64,000 nt of DNA from Bacteroidales bacterium UBA6828 (lineage in GTDB: Bacteria > Bacteroidota > Bacteroidia > Bacteroidales > Paludibacteraceae), in NCBI GenBank assembly GCA_002452095.1, contig DKEG01000026.1, positions 1 through 64,000 of the forward strand, read 5' to 3'. Of this stretch, positions 27,301-35,645 are shown in pieces. Both the position numbers and the translations under genes were made by a program. Within the stretch, counting starts at the first letter, position 1; each line of letters begins with the position of its first letter. The notes below the pieces were generated by a model. It had not been told where the DNA came from. It made no database searches and saw only the letters and a list, made by a program, of their open reading frames with translations.

Positions 27301-29114
27301 GGGAGACATATACCAAATATACTTTCGACCCCATATCGGCACGTGCCGGCTTGAACTATCTCATCTTACGCTGTGAGCACCCGAGCGGCTACACCGATCT
27401 CTATCTCGATGACATCGCTGTGCGCCTTCTCCCCGACTGCCGCAAAGTACGAAATGTGGAGATTGCCGGTATCACACCCCATACTGCTACCCTGCAATGG
27501 ACACCAGGCAACCGCGAAACGGCTTGGCAGGTGGTCGTAGCCGACGGCACGGATACCCTTCTCAACACCCGTACCGAACAGCCTTTAATAACGCTCCAAC
27601 CGTTGCAATCGGGAACAAAATACACCCTTGATATTACAATCAAAGCCCTTTGCGACGGTGTCGAAGCCGCTGAGTACTACCACGCTGCGCATACCTTCCT
27701 TACCGAATGTGAACCCATTGCCGACTACCCGTGGAGCGAGACTTTCGAGACCGTTCCTTCCGGCGATGACATCTTCGAAGTACCCGTATGCTGGAATATC
27801 CTCGGGGCAAACCAAGGCGGCAACACCTCTGTCTATGTTACCGGTTCTATTGCTGCGCACGAGGGTACCAAGGGGCTTACGCTCAAGACCACTGACGCGT
27901 ATGATGCGGCGGCTTTTGCTATCCTTCCGCAGGTGAAAACAGGAAATGAACTGGTATTCTGGTACAAGAGCAACTATGTCAACAAACCGATAGAAGTGGG
28001 TTATCTCACCGACCCCGCCGACTCCACCACGTGGCATCGTATTGCCGAATATAGCGGTACCACCACTTGGACGCGCGTCATCCTTACGCTTGCGGCTTCC
28101 GCCGATGTGCTGCAGCCGTATTACGGTTTCCGCTATGCACCTAACTATACGTATTCCAGTCAGGTATATATCGACGATGTCGCCGTTTATGCCCCCTCAC
28201 CGTGTCCTCTCCCTGCTAATATCCATATAGTGGATTCGCTGGCTACACAGCAGAGCGCAACCATGGCTTGGTCGGGCAGCGCAGACAATGGCTATACCGT
28301 TACCTTCTGCGGTGCAGACACCGTTACCCTGCAGACACCTGACACCTTCTGTGTCTTGGACGGACTGCAACCTGCCACCCGCTATGCCTATACGGTCAAA
28401 GTGCTGGCACACTGTCTGGCAGGCGATGCATTCGATGTTCAGTCCGAACAACTGATGTTCTCCACTGCTTGCGCAACCGTCAGCGAGTTCCCGTGGGAAG
28501 TGGATTTTGAAAATTTCACTATAGGCAACGTCAACCAGTCCTGCTGGCTCAATGAGCATGTGTCGGGCTATGGCACGTATCTGTTCTCGGTTTATCAGTC
28601 CGCTTGGGGTGTCAATAATAATAACACCAATGTGCTCAAACTGACCGACCAAAGCGGCACTACCTACACCCGTCTAGTACTGCCCGAAATGGATATCCCC
28701 GTCGCAGGAGGTTACGATTTCGGACTTTCTGTCTGGCGCCGTTCCATGCCCTATATTCCTGCCGAGGGAGTCTATATCCTTGCCGGAACGGATACATTGG
28801 CCTTCATTCCGCACAACTGTTCTACGGTCGGCACCAACATCCCCGCCGAAACGGAAAGCAATTGGTACACCTATACGTTCACTCTGCCCAATAGCGGCGT
28901 ACAGCACATTGCCCTCCTCGGACGTAACGAGAACGGCAACGACATCTATATGGACAATCTCTTTGTGCGCAGCAACGGCAAAGTGCCGACCTCTTTGCCT
29001 GCTACGGATACTTCCAACGCTGCGGCTCGGAAAATCATCCGCAACGGACAAGTCTATATCCTCCATCGCGGCAAAACCTACAACCTCCTCGGCGAACAGG
29101 TAAAAAATAAATAA
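24387..29114 (+). CDS. Giant adhesin-like protein: six jelly-roll and five FN3-like modules
   Basis: A 1575-residue protein with a signal peptide (residues 1-21, ending MSAQ). Jelly-roll modules of the choice-of-anchor J/MAM or cleaved-adhesin type open with P(Y/W)xxxFE or similar and end with (Y)xDDxxxR. They alternate with fibronectin III-like modules that contain SATLSW-type strands and end FxTxC. I count J1-F1-J2-F2-J3-F3-J4-F4-J5-F5-J6. Cys residues sit at each module boundary. The last 25 residues carry the tail RNGQVYILHRGKTYNLLG, shared with 8650-10317 and 29936-35485, and probably a C-terminal sorting or anchoring signal. Paralog of the gene at 29936. Likely surface adhesion or glycan binding; no protease motif seen. 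Confidence 0.85.
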   Translation: MRRNKLFLLLSAGLLAFGMSAQTTAVPYSTGFEDATDNAQWQLSEGNTVNRWYIGSAAPKDGTNALYISNDNGEHNAYSNRDYTTAFAYRTFQFDAWDYIVSFDWKATGESKFDLMQVLVLPADVSLAGANSNRVDLGTLSNFDVNTTADKMAQAGYIRLQSTNPSKAAYPWMFNQTASWQSESVEISIPTKGDYNLVFVWQNDGSSGDNPPAAVDNLSISRKACANLQDLNITGITASSATLSWAALEDVVGYDYIVAPATGTITDAQAQRTAATSVSISRLTANTTYIAYVRAVCEAGPGVWKQASFHTDCEALPIPYTENFDGSLPDGNYVMPYCWHRIAYNGKYPYVFVDDNNMNLAHSGSNFLYFYGGTTNSVQYAVLPSCVEKANRLMLSFYYKNKDAGPNYGKVIVGVMSDYTDVSTFVPLDTFPVTTVYTQTKTYLSNAPDTHNYIAIRYDDGERDGYVYIDDVELRYLPTCIPPQNLHIGNITTTSADLLWQAGKEETAWLVRYAVSGSTDTLTTRVSDTPALTVSGLTHSSLYSYWVSIQADCGDGDLSDAVETTLSFATECAPFQTKNDSILFNFEPYSTGQSFEDIPCWDTFKGTGNSSYRWKVQSGTAHSGSMYALISNQNDTTSSVVLVTPQTEIPDGSELSFYSRSGYPNSSTRHDRLVVYVNNQPALEGATRLGEVRNLTNTYRFTRFSLPVRGKQYILIEAYNYGSIYVDDILISPEPACLPPTNLRVYATNAHSTTITWNSGKNETQWLVSVDNHKDIYVEDELVEGTPFYTIEDLPSSTKDTVYVKVQSMCDESSLSKTAEGTLVFTTACEPADYAAAQAGDTLLVCGFEVSGDDESFVSGWDSVAHNCWTNRQIGYTGFYAPTTPIIWQVQTSNAHTGEQALVLPPNSSYQPITILALPGMVLAEGAELELSFWSKKGQAYYGKTLDSIEVYLNSAPSMAGATRIGTTGLIGETYTKYTFDPISARAGLNYLILRCEHPSGYTDLYLDDIAVRLLPDCRKVRNVEIAGITPHTATLQWTPGNRETAWQVVVADGTDTLLNTRTEQPLITLQPLQSGTKYTLDITIKALCDGVEAAEYYHAAHTFLTECEPIADYPWSETFETVPSGDDIFEVPVCWNILGANQGGNTSVYVTGSIAAHEGTKGLTLKTTDAYDAAAFAILPQVKTGNELVFWYKSNYVNKPIEVGYLTDPADSTTWHRIAEYSGTTTWTRVILTLAASADVLQPYYGFRYAPNYTYSSQVYIDDVAVYAPSPCPLPANIHIVDSLATQQSATMAWSGSADNGYTVTFCGADTVTLQTPDTFCVLDGLQPATRYAYTVKVLAHCLAGDAFDVQSEQLMFSTACATVSEFPWEVDFENFTIGNVNQSCWLNEHVSGYGTYLFSVYQSAWGVNNNNTNVLKLTDQSGTTYTRLVLPEMDIPVAGGYDFGLSVWRRSMPYIPAEGVYILAGTDTLAFIPHNCSTVGTNIPAETESNWYTYTFTLPNSGVQHIALLGRNENGNDIYMDNLFVRSNGKVPTSLPATDTSNAAARKIIRNGQVYILHRGKTYNLLGEQVKNK

Positions 29115-29240
29115 AGAAATGTACAGAATAAAGATAAAGAAGTGTACAGAATAAAGACAGAATAAAGATAAAGAAATGTACAGAATAAAGACAGAATAAA
29201 GACAGAATAAAGATAAAGAAATGTACAGAATAAGTTAGTT
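29108..29240. repeat. AT-rich tandem array (GTACAGAATAAAGA)
   Basis: Four or more irregular copies built from AAAGAAATGTACAGAATAAAGA and AGACAGAATAA, starting at the stop of the first giant adhesin. Confidence 0.8.
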
Positions 29241-29260
29241 CATATAGTAAAAACTATTGC

Positions 29261-29300
29261 AAAGCGGCTGCCTGAAAACCCTCAGACAGCCGCTTTTTTA
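29261..29300 (+). terminator. Rho-independent terminator
   Basis: AAAGCGGCTGCCTGA pairs with TCAGACAGCCGCTTT, followed by T residues. It ends the transcript of the first giant adhesin. Confidence 0.85.
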
Positions 29301-29365
29301 TCCTCTCACCCCCTCCTCTCACCCCCTTCTCTCACCCCCCTTCTCTCACCCCCCTCCTCTCAAAT
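29281..29365. repeat. 12-13 base array (CTCTCACCCCCT)
   Basis: About five units of CTCTCACCCCCT with one-base length variation, all pyrimidine or A on the plus strand. Confidence 0.75.
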
Positions 29366-29472
29366 ACTCCTCTAAACACTCCGTTTGGTTTCCGTTTACC
29401 TTCGTGCTGATAAGCATAGGTGATTCTTAGGTGATTCACCTGTCAATCCCTTATGAGTACTGCCATTCCATC

Positions 29473-29518
29473 GGGGACGCGGACGCCCCGTCCGCGGTCG
29501 GTTTGCCACAAACCGTAT
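29473..29518. repeat. GGGGACGCGGACGCC palindromic repeat, copy 1
   Basis: GGGGACGCGGACGCCCC is followed by GTCCGCGGTCGG and then a GGTTTG/CAAACC hairpin. Matching pieces are at 61817-61905 and, in coding sequence, at 49794-49823. Confidence 0.75.
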
Positions 29519-29585
29519 GACTATGCTATGTATGGGAGACGTGAAGCGTAAGGCAGGTGTGCGCACCGAAGCACCACAAATCCCC

Positions 29586-29745
29586 TTCAACCGAGCAGAA
29601 CTCCCTATCACCCCGCATCGTTGTCACCTTCGCCGAACTATATATACGTTTCAATATGTCTTTTTAATAACACTTAAATGTTATTTTGATGCCGATTGTA
29701 TTATTTTTCCATTGTCCCGTTACTATTTTTGATGCGGTTGCCCTG
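29586..29745. repeat. Dispersed repeat, copy 2 (GCAGAACTCC...GATGCGG)
   Basis: Aligned in blocks with 393-532; the terminal block TTTTTGATGCGGTTGCCCTG is identical. An inner hairpin ATAACA/TGTTAT (about 29663-29681) is present only here. Differences between copies do not favour third codon positions in any frame, so it is probably not a gene. Confidence 0.65.
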
Positions 29746-29763
29746 TATATTTGTACATAAGTG

Positions 29764-29794
29764 TTGCATAAATGAAAATTTTGTAGTAATTTTG
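29764..29794 (+). promoter_or_regulatory. Promoter of the second giant adhesin
   Basis: TTG (29764-29766), 20 bases, TAATTTTG (29787-29794). It follows directly after the dispersed repeat and implies a leader of about 135 bases. Confidence 0.75.
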
Positions 29795-29935
29795 CCCTTG
29801 ATTTATCAATAGGCCAAATACCGTTGGTTTTAACTCGTTTTGCACAGCCTTGTTTCTATACACAGAAAACCGGTCTGTTTCATCTTTGTAATAAAATAAA
29901 CAAAATATAATTTACTAACTAAAAACTCTATTCTT

Positions 29936-32900
29936 ATGAGGCAGAACAAACTTTTCCTGTTTTTGTTGTCGGTTTGCTTCTCTGTGGGAATAACAGCGCA
30001 GACGGCGGCTACGTCGCTGCCATACTCCACAGGCTTCGAGGACGCAACGGACAATGCTTCCTGGCAGTTCGCCAATGCCACGGTTAACCAGTGGTGTATC
30101 GGCTCTGCCGCCAACCACGGCGGTACCAATGCGCTGTATATCAGTAGCGATGGAGGTACATCTTGTAAATACAATAATTCAAAGAAAACCACCTCTTTCG
30201 CCTATCGTACTTTCCATTTTGATGCTTCGGATTATAGCATATCCTTCGATTGGACGGGGCAGGGAGAATCTACGTATGATGGCGTACAAGTGCTGCTTAT
30301 CCCGTCGAGTGTCTCATTGTCATCGTTGGGAGCAGATAACAATAACATCACTTTAGGTTCCATCACCGGATTTACCATCAGTACTATGACTAGTACCATT
30401 ACGCAAGCCGGTTACATACGCTTAGACTGCTCTCGTCCGTATACCACAAACAAACAATGGATTTTCAGTGAACAGGATGAATGGGTAGCGCAAAGCCAAA
30501 AGGTTACCATATCCGCTGCAGGTGATTATAATCTGGTCTTTATATTCCAATGTGATAACGGTACCGGCAGAACGGCTCCTGCTATTGATAATATCTTTAT
30601 CAGCAAGATGGCTTGTGTAGAGATGGCGGCACCTGCTGTCTCCGATATTACCGCCAACTCGGCAAAAGTTACGTGGACTGCCTCTACATCAACGGATGTG
30701 CAGGGCTATGACTACATAGTTATTCCGGCGAGCGGTTCGATAGACGAGAGCAAGGTACAGCATGCTGCAACACAGACGCAGGCTTCGGTTACGGGGTTGT
30801 CTGCCAATACGGATTATGTGGCGTATGTACGTGCGGTGTGCGAAGAGGGTGCCGGTGTATGGGCTCGTACGGCTTTCCATACCGACTGTGCGCCGATATC
30901 CGTTCCTTTTGCAGAAGGCTTTGAGGGGACTATGCCGGCAGGCGATAAGGTCATGCCCTATTGCTGGGAGGCTATTAAAAATAGCGGCTACCCGTATGTG
31001 TATGAACCCAGTTACTCTTCGGTTGCGCACAACGGTGAAAAGAGCCTGATCTTTATGGGCGGCAGCAGTGGCAGTGAGAATTACGCCATTCTGCCGACCT
31101 TCAGCGTTCCCGTCAATGAGTTGATGCTGTCGTTCTATTACAAGAGCGGATATGTACAGGACGGATACGGAAAATTCATTGTGGGTGTGATGAGCAACCC
31201 TGCGGACAAAAACACGTTTGTTGCCATAGACACCCTGGAGCAGAAAGGCAGTTGGACATTGGCTAAAGTGTACCTGAACGATGCACCTGCCACCCACAAC
31301 TATATTGCCATCAAATACGGCTGCGCTGACAAAGCGTCCGGCAACTCGTATATTGATGATATTACCGTGGATAATATGCCTGCTTGCGTGCCTGCCAAGA
31401 AAATCCGCATCAATGCCACTACGCAAACATCGGCTACCATTGCTTGGCAAGCAGGCAAAGACGAAACCGATTGGATTGTGAAGTATGTGGCTGCGGGTGA
31501 GACTGACACGGTTACGAGCAATGTCTCGGCTACTCCGTCGCTGACTATCAATGGGCTGAAACACAGTACTTCCTATTCCTATTATGTAGCCGTACAATCG
31601 GATTGCGGCAGCGAAAAGGCGGAGGTTACAAAAGCCACCTTGTCGTTTGCTACCGAATGTGCAGCGTTTACTGCGGTTCGAGACTCAATTCTGTTGGATT
31701 TTGAGACCTATCGCAACGGGCAGAGTTTCGCGGATATCCCCTGCTGGAATACCTTTGCCGGCAAGGGTACCACCACTACATGGAAAGTGGAGTCCGGTAG
31801 TGCCTCTTTGAGCAATCTGTATGATAACACCAACTATTCCGTTTTGGTAACACCCGAGTTGGAAATCCCGGGAAATTCGGAATTGAGTTTGTATGTAAAA
31901 TCGAGTTATAGTTCGGCATATACAGCCAATGACAGTTTGATTGTGTATATCAATGCAGACCCGACTTTGGAGGGGGCTACCCGTTTGGGCAAAATTACCG
32001 GTCTGACCTCGGACTACCAATTCTTCCGTTTCAGTCTGGAGCAATTCCGCGGCAACCACTATGTACTGATTGTGTCATACAACTATGGTGCGGTTTTGGT
32101 GGACAATATCCTTATTTCTCCGGAACCCGCCTGCCTGCCTCCTACCAAGTTGGTATTAGGCGACGTGGCTGCACGGCAAGCAACGTTCAGTTGGACTCCC
32201 GGCAAGAACGAGACCCGATGGCAGATAGTGGCAGTGAACAACAGTCAGGCTCTCTATTTCGAGGAAACGGTGGATAATACACCCGCTTTCACAATGGAGG
32301 GACTTGAACCTGCCACTACCGATACATTCAGCATTACGATCACCTCCGTATGCGACGATGTGCCGAGCGTGGAGACTCTGAAGGGAACACTGATCTTCAC
32401 CACTATCTGCGAACCCGCAGACCATACCGCAGCCGCACCGGGCGACACCCTGCTCTTTACCTCGTTTGAGGCAGACGACAAGAACGAGGCGTTTGAGGAT
32501 GGTCCATGGGATGATAATGCGCATATCTGCTGGACAAATATCCGCCACGGCGGAGGCAACGGCAACGACTATCTGCGTTGGTCGGTTGGCAATGGTTCGA
32601 GATATGATACCTATTCGGGCGAACAAAGTCTGTCGCTGTCCGCTCCGAGCAGCAATACCCATCCGGGCATTCTCTTTGCTCTCCCCGCAATGACTTTCAG
32701 CGAGGGACAGGAACTGGGCTTGAGTTTCTGGGCTAAATGCGGTAGCAGTTTGGATTCCATTGTGGTTTATCTCAATAGTATGCCGTCTGTTGAGGGCGCA
32801 ACGCATATCGGCAACACAGGTATTCTGACGAGCGATATGACCTATTATGAGTTCGACCCGATCCGTACCACAGCAGGCGTAAACTATGTGATTGTCTATA

Positions 32901-35485
32901 CCGAGCGTTCTGCCTCTTCGGAAATGTACTTGGACGACCTTACATTGCGTCTCCTGCCCAACTGCCGCAAGGTGAAAGAGGCAGAGATTACCGACATTGC
33001 TACCACCGGTGCCAAACTGGCTTGGACACCCGCACACGAGGAGAATACATGGAATGTGGTAGTAAAGAACGGCAAAGATACCCTGCTCAATACGCAGGCA
33101 ATCACCCCATCGGTACCATTATCGAACCTTACCCCCGCCACCAAATACACATTCTCCGTTACTATCGCTGCCGTATGCGACGGCGTAGAGGCTGCCGAGA
33201 AATATGAAGGACAGTTGTCTTTCACCACCGGGTGCGAGGTTATCACCGCTTTCCCGTGGAGCGAGGGCTTTGAGGCTATGCCTATGGGCAACAGCACCTC
33301 CGACGGTCCGCTCTGCTGGGACATCTTGGATGCCAACCAAGGCGGAAATGCATCGGTATTCGTGGAAAATAGTTATACCCCGTCTTCGTATGGTTATAAT
33401 CCTCCCAAGGCTTACCATTCGGGCAGCAAAGGTCTGGTAATGGCATTGACCTCCGGCAGCAACGCTGCGGCTTATGCTTTGCTTCCTGATATGGAGAATG
33501 TTGCCGGCAAGCAGTTGGTATTCTGGTACAAGTTGTACGAGACAAACAAGAAACTGGAAGTGGGCTATCTGACCGATGTGGCTGACAAATCGACATGGAA
33601 GACCATTGCTTCCTATACCCCCAAAACGAATGATACATGGGAGGAGATCAAAGTTACTTTGGCTGTTCCCGAAGATGTAGTGAACCCGCATTTCGGTTTC
33701 CGCTTTGCTGCATCCTATTCGAATACAGCGGCTTATATTGATGACATCAAGGTGCGCGAGGTACCTGTCTGCGATATGGCAACCGACTTGCATATCATTG
33801 ACTCGCTCAGTACTGCCAATAGTGCTACCGTGGCTTGGTCGGGCTTGGCAGATGCCGGTTATACCGTTATCTTCCGCGGCAACGATACCATCACCAAGCA
33901 GGTAACCGATACCTTCTGCGTGTTGGACGGACTGACCGCATCGCGTATCTACCACTATGAGGTAAGCGTTGTGGCACGCTGTGTCGCAGGCGAAGCCGTA
34001 GATACCCTTACTGCCAACCTGCAATGGCTGACCGACTGCGCCGGGGCTGTTACCACCTTCCCCTACAATATCGGTTTCGAGGAAGAAGATGGCTATGCAT
34101 TCAAATCTTCCACAGTCTATACTATGCCGAAATGTGTTGTTTCTGAGGTTTGCGAGGGTGCTTCTAACTATCGTCTCATTCCTTCAAACAGCAATCCTAA
34201 TGGTGTACATTCGGGTAGTCAGTACCTGTATATGTATGGTGCTTTTTCTTATAGTTACAAATATCGCAGTTCGTTTGCATTCCCGGAAATGGTTATTCCT
34301 GAGGCTAACGCATACGAATTGGCAATCTGGTCGCGTATCAATAGTAGTAGTAAGCCGAATTATCCTGATAGCGTAGAGGTGTTCTACAATACGGAAAAGC
34401 AGTCATTGGACGGCGCAACGAAGATAGGTGCGTTCAAGCCGACAACCACTTATACCCGGTACAAGTTCACGTTGCCTGCAGCAGGCAGTCAGTATGTGAT
34501 TCTCAAGGCGTGGGCTAACCAAGGGCAGATCTTCTTCGACGATGCTTCGTTCCGCAAGATCCCGAGTTGCTTCCCCGTAGAGAATGTACGTGTCAGTGCC
34601 GTAGGTTTGGATACAGCCCGTATTGCTTGGGATACAAAGAACGATGGTGCAAGTTATCGTGTAAACATTATGCAAGGTACGAATGTGTTGTATGACGGTA
34701 TGGTCAATGATACGGTGCTTGTACTCCGCAACTTGACCTCATCTACTATGTACAACGACCTGAAAGTAACGATTGTAACCGTCTGCACAGATGGTGAAAT
34801 ATCTGCCGACATCTATACCGGCTCCATCTCTTTTGCCACCGAGTGTCGCACTATCATCAACTTCCCATGGGTGGAGGACTTCGAGAACTTTAATGAAGGC
34901 ACTTTCAGCAATCCTTGCTGGCTCAATGAGCATATATCCGGCAATGGAAATAAATTGTTTGCTATTGCTCAGGGTAAGAGGGATGGCAAAGACGCGAAAT
35001 TTGTAAAACTGCCAGTACAGACAGAAAACACGTACACGCGTCTGGTACTGCCTACAATGGATATACCGGTAGCAGGGGCGTATGATTTCTATTTGGATGT
35101 ACATCGTCATTCGGGTTCCAACAAACCGACCGAGGGCGTATATATCATCGCCGGTACCGATACGCTTGCTTTCATTCCACGGCAGATAGCGGTAAATGGC
35201 ATCAATGTTCCGATAGAAACTGCTGAAGCATGGTACACCTACCATTTTACCATCCCGAATGCAGGTGTGCAGAACATCACCATCTTGGGACGTAGTGAGT
35301 GGGGGAGGGCCACCAATATGGATAACTTTATGGTTAAAGCCAACGGCAAAGTGCCTTCTGCATTGTCGGGTACGGGCGCTGATACCGACTTGGCAATCAA
35401 ATTTATCCGCAACGGACAAGTGTATATTTTGCGCAACGGTATCATCTACAATGCCCTCGGGCAGCGTGTCGAGGTGCTGAAATAA
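29936..35485 (+). CDS. Giant adhesin-like protein: seven jelly-roll and six FN3-like modules
   Basis: A 1849-residue paralog of the 1575-residue protein. The signal peptide ends near ITAQ (about residue 22). Module order is J1-F1 through J5-F5 in register with the paralog, then an extra J6-F6 pair (about residues 1360-1640), then J7, which matches J6 of the paralog (FPWVEDFENF... CWLNEHISG). The end is the shared tail RNGQVYILRNGIIYNALGQR. Predicted to be secreted and surface-bound. The two paralogs have diverged throughout and share few long identical stretches, so the duplication is not recent. Confidence 0.85.
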   Translation: MRQNKLFLFLLSVCFSVGITAQTAATSLPYSTGFEDATDNASWQFANATVNQWCIGSAANHGGTNALYISSDGGTSCKYNNSKKTTSFAYRTFHFDASDYSISFDWTGQGESTYDGVQVLLIPSSVSLSSLGADNNNITLGSITGFTISTMTSTITQAGYIRLDCSRPYTTNKQWIFSEQDEWVAQSQKVTISAAGDYNLVFIFQCDNGTGRTAPAIDNIFISKMACVEMAAPAVSDITANSAKVTWTASTSTDVQGYDYIVIPASGSIDESKVQHAATQTQASVTGLSANTDYVAYVRAVCEEGAGVWARTAFHTDCAPISVPFAEGFEGTMPAGDKVMPYCWEAIKNSGYPYVYEPSYSSVAHNGEKSLIFMGGSSGSENYAILPTFSVPVNELMLSFYYKSGYVQDGYGKFIVGVMSNPADKNTFVAIDTLEQKGSWTLAKVYLNDAPATHNYIAIKYGCADKASGNSYIDDITVDNMPACVPAKKIRINATTQTSATIAWQAGKDETDWIVKYVAAGETDTVTSNVSATPSLTINGLKHSTSYSYYVAVQSDCGSEKAEVTKATLSFATECAAFTAVRDSILLDFETYRNGQSFADIPCWNTFAGKGTTTTWKVESGSASLSNLYDNTNYSVLVTPELEIPGNSELSLYVKSSYSSAYTANDSLIVYINADPTLEGATRLGKITGLTSDYQFFRFSLEQFRGNHYVLIVSYNYGAVLVDNILISPEPACLPPTKLVLGDVAARQATFSWTPGKNETRWQIVAVNNSQALYFEETVDNTPAFTMEGLEPATTDTFSITITSVCDDVPSVETLKGTLIFTTICEPADHTAAAPGDTLLFTSFEADDKNEAFEDGPWDDNAHICWTNIRHGGGNGNDYLRWSVGNGSRYDTYSGEQSLSLSAPSSNTHPGILFALPAMTFSEGQELGLSFWAKCGSSLDSIVVYLNSMPSVEGATHIGNTGILTSDMTYYEFDPIRTTAGVNYVIVYTERSASSEMYLDDLTLRLLPNCRKVKEAEITDIATTGAKLAWTPAHEENTWNVVVKNGKDTLLNTQAITPSVPLSNLTPATKYTFSVTIAAVCDGVEAAEKYEGQLSFTTGCEVITAFPWSEGFEAMPMGNSTSDGPLCWDILDANQGGNASVFVENSYTPSSYGYNPPKAYHSGSKGLVMALTSGSNAAAYALLPDMENVAGKQLVFWYKLYETNKKLEVGYLTDVADKSTWKTIASYTPKTNDTWEEIKVTLAVPEDVVNPHFGFRFAASYSNTAAYIDDIKVREVPVCDMATDLHIIDSLSTANSATVAWSGLADAGYTVIFRGNDTITKQVTDTFCVLDGLTASRIYHYEVSVVARCVAGEAVDTLTANLQWLTDCAGAVTTFPYNIGFEEEDGYAFKSSTVYTMPKCVVSEVCEGASNYRLIPSNSNPNGVHSGSQYLYMYGAFSYSYKYRSSFAFPEMVIPEANAYELAIWSRINSSSKPNYPDSVEVFYNTEKQSLDGATKIGAFKPTTTYTRYKFTLPAAGSQYVILKAWANQGQIFFDDASFRKIPSCFPVENVRVSAVGLDTARIAWDTKNDGASYRVNIMQGTNVLYDGMVNDTVLVLRNLTSSTMYNDLKVTIVTVCTDGEISADIYTGSISFATECRTIINFPWVEDFENFNEGTFSNPCWLNEHISGNGNKLFAIAQGKRDGKDAKFVKLPVQTENTYTRLVLPTMDIPVAGAYDFYLDVHRHSGSNKPTEGVYIIAGTDTLAFIPRQIAVNGINVPIETAEAWYTYHFTIPNAGVQNITILGRSEWGRATNMDNFMVKANGKVPSALSGTGADTDLAIKFIRNGQVYILRNGIIYNALGQRVEVLK

Positions 35486-35506
35486 TCGCTCCGTAGCGTA
35501 TTAAAA

Positions 35507-35545
35507 CAAAGGCGGACTGCTTTCGGGCAGCCCGCCTTTGTTGTT
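35507..35545 (+). terminator. Rho-independent terminator
   Basis: CAAAGGCGGACTGC, TTTCGG loop, GCAGCCCGCCTTTG, then a T-rich stretch. Confidence 0.8.
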
Positions 35546-35565
35546 TGCCTTTGTTTGGGAGAGGG

Positions 35566-35596
35566 TTGCACATATCGGAAAAATGTAGTAACTTTG
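35566..35596 (+). promoter_or_regulatory. Promoter of ileS
   Basis: TTG (35566-35568), 20 bases, TAACTTTG (35589-35596), about 50 bases before the ileS ATG. Confidence 0.8.
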
Positions 35597-35645
35597 TGCG
35601 CTATTTGTGCAAATAGCATTGTATAAGATATTTACCTACAGAGAT

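Larger units (their letters stand above)
29301..29935. other. Gene-free stretch packed with repeats
   Basis: It holds a 12-13 base CTCTCACCCCC array (29281-29365), two 11-base AGGTGATTCTT units (29407-29432), a GGGGACGCGGACGCC palindrome (29473-29518), the second copy of the repeat at 393-532, and a promoter. Open frames here are not convincing. Confidence 0.65.

Noticed and set aside
29517..29732. 71-residue open frame downstream of the first giant adhesin
   Set aside because: It runs through repeats; the homologous segment at 393-532 is open in a different frame.
24387..35485. Gingipain-like protease
   Set aside because: The jelly-roll modules resemble gingipain adhesin parts, but there is no Cys protease domain or catalytic His/Cys motif.
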